From Hyphomicrobiales bacterium (GTDB lineage: Bacteria > Pseudomonadota > Alphaproteobacteria > Rhizobiales > Devosiaceae), in assembly GCA_027082895.1 (NCBI GenBank), contig JALWTJ010000142.1, positions 1-7,511 on the forward strand: a stretch of DNA of 7,511 nucleotides, given 5' to 3'. Made by a program: the position numbers and the translations under genes. Below, piece after piece: positions 5,881 through 7,511 of this stretch; the first letter of the stretch is position 1, and every line of letters begins with the position of its first letter. Under the pieces are notes generated by a model. That model searched no databases, was not told where the DNA came from, and saw only the letters and a program-made list of their open reading frames with translations.

Positions 5881-6528
5881 TTAACCATCGGAAATGTCCC
5901 GCTTTTCCCCATCCGCCTGCTTTTGTTCTCCTGCCTGGTCCGCATCCGTTTCCATTTGACGCCGGGCGGCTTCCACCCGCCGGCCATAATCCGCATAGGA
6001 ATGCTTCATCTGTTGCGGGGACTGCCCGGTTGCCGGGTGCTTGTCGGCGTGTCCCGAATAGTCGAAATTTACCCCGCATCCTTCAACAATGCGGTTCATC
6101 ATATTGAACAGGGCACATACCCGTATGGCTTCGTAAAAGGCCCTTTCGCTCCAACCAGCGTCGAAAACCTGCCGGGCATCCCGTTCGGTGATCCGGGAAG
6201 GCAGGGTGTTGAGTTTTTTCACATAGTGAAAGATCGGACGCAGTGCAGGTGCAATGTCGGCGGAATCGATATCGGCCAGCAGCTCCTCGATGAGGCCAGC
6301 ACCTATCCCGAAGGCACGGGCATAGAGCAGGTGGGACTGAAAGCAGAAATCGCAGGCGTTCAGCGCGGACACATAGGCAGCAATCAGTTCCCGGGTCGCA
6401 ATGTCCAGTTCCCCTTCGGCCCGAAGAACTCCGTCGGTATATTCCATCAGCGGCGCCACATTGTGTGGGAAACGTGCGTAGAGATCGGTCAAGTGCGCGG
6501 GATCGGGCAAGCTGGGAAACATGGACAT
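5881..6528 (-). CDS. AhpD-like / carboxymuconolactone decarboxylase family peroxidase-related protein
   Basis: A 215-residue all-helical cytoplasmic protein of the AhpD-like CMD superfamily, peroxidase-related branch. The complete AhpD catalytic pattern E-x11-C-x2-C-x3-H is present as Glu47, Cys59, Cys62 and His66 in LNACDFCFQSH. This supports thiol-based peroxide or disulfide reductase chemistry over decarboxylase activity. A second helical region with VFDAGWSERAFYEAIRVCALFNMMNRIVEG (121-150) matches the second half of the family domain. After it comes a long, highly charged tail (about 185-215), which looks disordered. The ATG at 6528 is preferred because GGAG lies 6-7 bases upstream; a second ATG at 6522 is too far from that site. 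A consensus -10 and a palindrome lie upstream. It is divergent from an MFS exporter across a 297-bp gap. The reductant partner and substrate are unknown. Confidence 0.88.
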   Translation of the reverse strand: MSMFPSLPDPAHLTDLYARFPHNVAPLMEYTDGVLRAEGELDIATRELIAAYVSALNACDFCFQSHLLYARAFGIGAGLIEELLADIDSADIAPALRPIFHYVKKLNTLPSRITERDARQVFDAGWSERAFYEAIRVCALFNMMNRIVEGCGVNFDYSGHADKHPATGQSPQQMKHSYADYGRRVEAARRQMETDADQAGEQKQADGEKRDISDG

Positions 6529-6551
6529 TGAATTCTCCGGATCATGGGTAT

Positions 6552-6561
6552 CATAGCTATG
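6552..6561. promoter_or_regulatory. 10-bp palindrome in the leader of the AhpD-like gene
   Basis: CATAGCTATG is a perfect palindrome 24 bases before the AhpD-like start codon. If transcription starts from the -10 box at 6585-6580, it falls about 12-21 bases into the leader, a position where a repressor could bind. It is short, so chance is possible. Confidence 0.3.
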
Positions 6562-6579
6562 CTGGGAAAGGCATTTGCC

Positions 6580-6585
6580 ATTATA
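6580..6585 (-). promoter_or_regulatory. Consensus -10 box of the AhpD-like gene
   Basis: A perfect TATAAT is present on the minus strand, 52 bases ahead of the start codon. At 16-18 bp upstream there is no recognisable -35 hexamer, and the TG of the preceding TGCA is one base off the extended -10 position. The promoter may need an activator, or may be weak. Confidence 0.4.
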
Positions 6586-6680
6586 TGCATGGAAATGTCG
6601 CGGCCTACCCATATTCGCCTGCTTGCGTGCGGCACTTTTCACGTTTGGCGCGGGCTGACCCATATATTTGCAACATCGGC

Positions 6681-6711
6681 TTGACCTCACCCATGCTTGA
6701 GCTTGCACAAT
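6681..6711 (+). promoter_or_regulatory. MerR/SoxR-type promoter and operator ahead of the MFS gene
   Basis: A -35 TTGACC (6681-6686) and a -10 CACAAT (6706-6711, 4 of 6 consensus) are separated by 19 bp, the over-long spacing used by MerR-family activators that untwist DNA. The spacer contains an interrupted dyad, ACCTCACC-CATG-CTTGAGCT (6684-6703), with 7 of 10 positions pairing. Its outer parts equal the ACCTCA and CTTGAG arms of known SoxR boxes, while the inner left arm (CC in place of AG) departs from them. The predicted start near 6718 leaves a leader of about 108 bases before the MFS start codon. No merR/soxR gene is in the window, so the regulator would act from elsewhere. Position and spacing are seen; the regulator is inferred. 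Confidence 0.5.
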
Positions 6712-6825
6712 TGAGTCTTGCCGGCGACCCTAGGACCGTCCTTGCGTTGTACGGCAAAGGACAACACCCACGAAGCAGGCACTCCCGCGAGAATGCACTC
6801 GCCGGAAAGAAAGAGACCGGAAACC

Positions 6826-7511
6826 ATGTTTGCACCACTGAAGGATTTCGGCCCCACGGTGTGGCTGGTGATCATTGCCACCCTTTTGTCCCGGTTTGTC
6901 GCCTTCATGGTGTTCCCGTTCATGGCCATCATCCTGAACGCCCGTTTCGGACTGAACGAACTGGAAGTGGGTATCTTTCTGGCTATTCCATTCAGCATCG
7001 GCATTTCATCCGGGTTCCTGATCGGCTACCTGTCCGACCTGTTCGGGCGCCGCCGGATCATTCTGGCCGGCATCTGCCTGAACATCCTGGCCATGGTCGG
7101 GCTCGCGCTTGCGGACAGCGTCATGGCAATGATGGTGGGCGTACTGGTGCAATCGATCAGCCGTTCGGCAGTGGAAAGCCCGGGCAAGGCCCTGATGACC
7201 GACATGCTCAAGAGGCGTGCGGCCAAGGATCTGGCGTTGCAGGCCCGCTATTTCGCACTCAACGTCGGGGCGGCAATCGGCCCCCTTGCGGGCGCACGAA
7301 TGGGGCTTTCCGGTCAGCAGTTCACCTTCCTTGTGGTGGCAGGCATCTATGGCCTTTATCTTGTTGCAGCATTGTTCGTGTTCCGTATCGAACAGCCCCT
7401 GAAGCACACCAAAATGGCGAGCACGACAAGCCTGCCCGACGTACTCAGGGTTCTGCGGCGCGATGGGCGTTTCCTCGCCTTCGTGGCGGCCTCGCTGATT
7501 GCCTTCACCGC
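6826..7511 (+). CDS. MFS drug/metabolite exporter, N-terminal part (MdtH-like)
   Basis: The first 228 residues of a major facilitator superfamily proton antiporter; the frame is open to the window end and a complete member would have about 400. Six helices of the N-terminal half can be recognised, at about 12-36, 47-69, 78-95, 99-117, 138-158 and 167-187, and a seventh starts near 215. The MFS motif A between helices 2 and 3 is intact: GYLSDLFGRRR (67-77, with Asp71). The region after helix 4 (SPGKALMTDML, then RYFALNVGAAIGPLAG) resembles the MdtH-type DHA1 branch, suggesting export of drugs or small metabolites, not sugar uptake. The start is uncertain. ATG 6826 has only CGGAAA close by, and an in-frame ATG at 6793 would add 11 polar residues; 6826 is preferred because helix 1 then begins at the usual distance. 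A SoxR-like promoter lies upstream. Confidence 0.88.
   Translation, partial: MFAPLKDFGPTVWLVIIATLLSRFVAFMVFPFMAIILNARFGLNELEVGIFLAIPFSIGISSGFLIGYLSDLFGRRRIILAGICLNILAMVGLALADSVMAMMVGVLVQSISRSAVESPGKALMTDMLKRRAAKDLALQARYFALNVGAAIGPLAGARMGLSGQQFTFLVVAGIYGLYLVAALFVFRIEQPLKHTKMASTTSLPDVLRVLRRDGRFLAFVAASLIAFT

Noticed and set aside
6607..6665. Direct repeat ACCCATAT at 6607-6614 and 6658-6665
   Set aside because: Eight bases repeated 51 bp apart in an AT-richer gap is not distinguishable from chance.
6687..7407. Minus-strand frames of 105 and 133 codons opposite the MFS gene
   Set aside because: They are shadows of an MFS coding sequence with intact motif A and helix pattern, and have no family features of their own.

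Overview
The window looks like chromosomal DNA of a GC-rich Gram-negative bacterium, most likely an alphaproteobacterium. That assignment rests on codon use strongly biased to G/C at third positions, an outer-membrane-type lipoprotein, a secreted Sel1-repeat protein whose N-terminal cysteine-pair region is typical of alphaproteobacteria, and a LysE / pirin / AhpD-like gene complement. No marker gene (rRNA, tRNA, ribosomal protein) is present, so the assignment is an inference. I see no mobile element, CRISPR array, integrase, phage gene or RNA gene.

Layout. Positions 1-386 carry no gene. They hold a 9-bp stem-loop (43-65) and a degenerate tandem array of twelve 17-bp units (61-263). Next, on the minus strand, is a LysE/RhtB-type exporter (387-1016) with a good promoter. 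Divergent from it lies what looks like the C-terminal remnant of an ABC-2 type permease (about 1101-1337, plus). A secreted LprI/DUF1311 protein follows (1401-1895, plus). It converges on a run of five minus-strand genes, which read from right to left are: an AhpD-like peroxidase-family protein (6528-5881), a YfiM-like lipoprotein (5802-5395), a pirin (5087-4161), a DUF925-type nucleotidyltransferase-like protein (4055-3393) and an exported Sel1-repeat protein (3315-2011). At the right edge, divergent from the AhpD-like gene, begins an MFS exporter (6826 onward, cut by the window end).

How the genes relate. The five minus-strand genes are separated by 77-307 bp gaps, several of which contain plausible promoters or hairpins. 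They are therefore probably single transcription units rather than a tight operon. The best functional link is between the divergent AhpD-like gene and the MFS exporter. The exporter is preceded by a promoter with a -35 TTGACC, a 19-bp spacer and an interrupted dyad of the MerR/SoxR kind, the arrangement used by redox- or metal-sensing activators. Together with the nearby pirin this suggests, but does not prove, a redox or quinone/flavonoid stress theme.

I found no convincing undescribed multi-gene system. The most unusual items are the 17-bp array at the left edge, the SoxR-like operator before the MFS gene, and a 307-bp gap (5088-5394) holding a short hydrophobic coding-like stretch and paired direct repeats.
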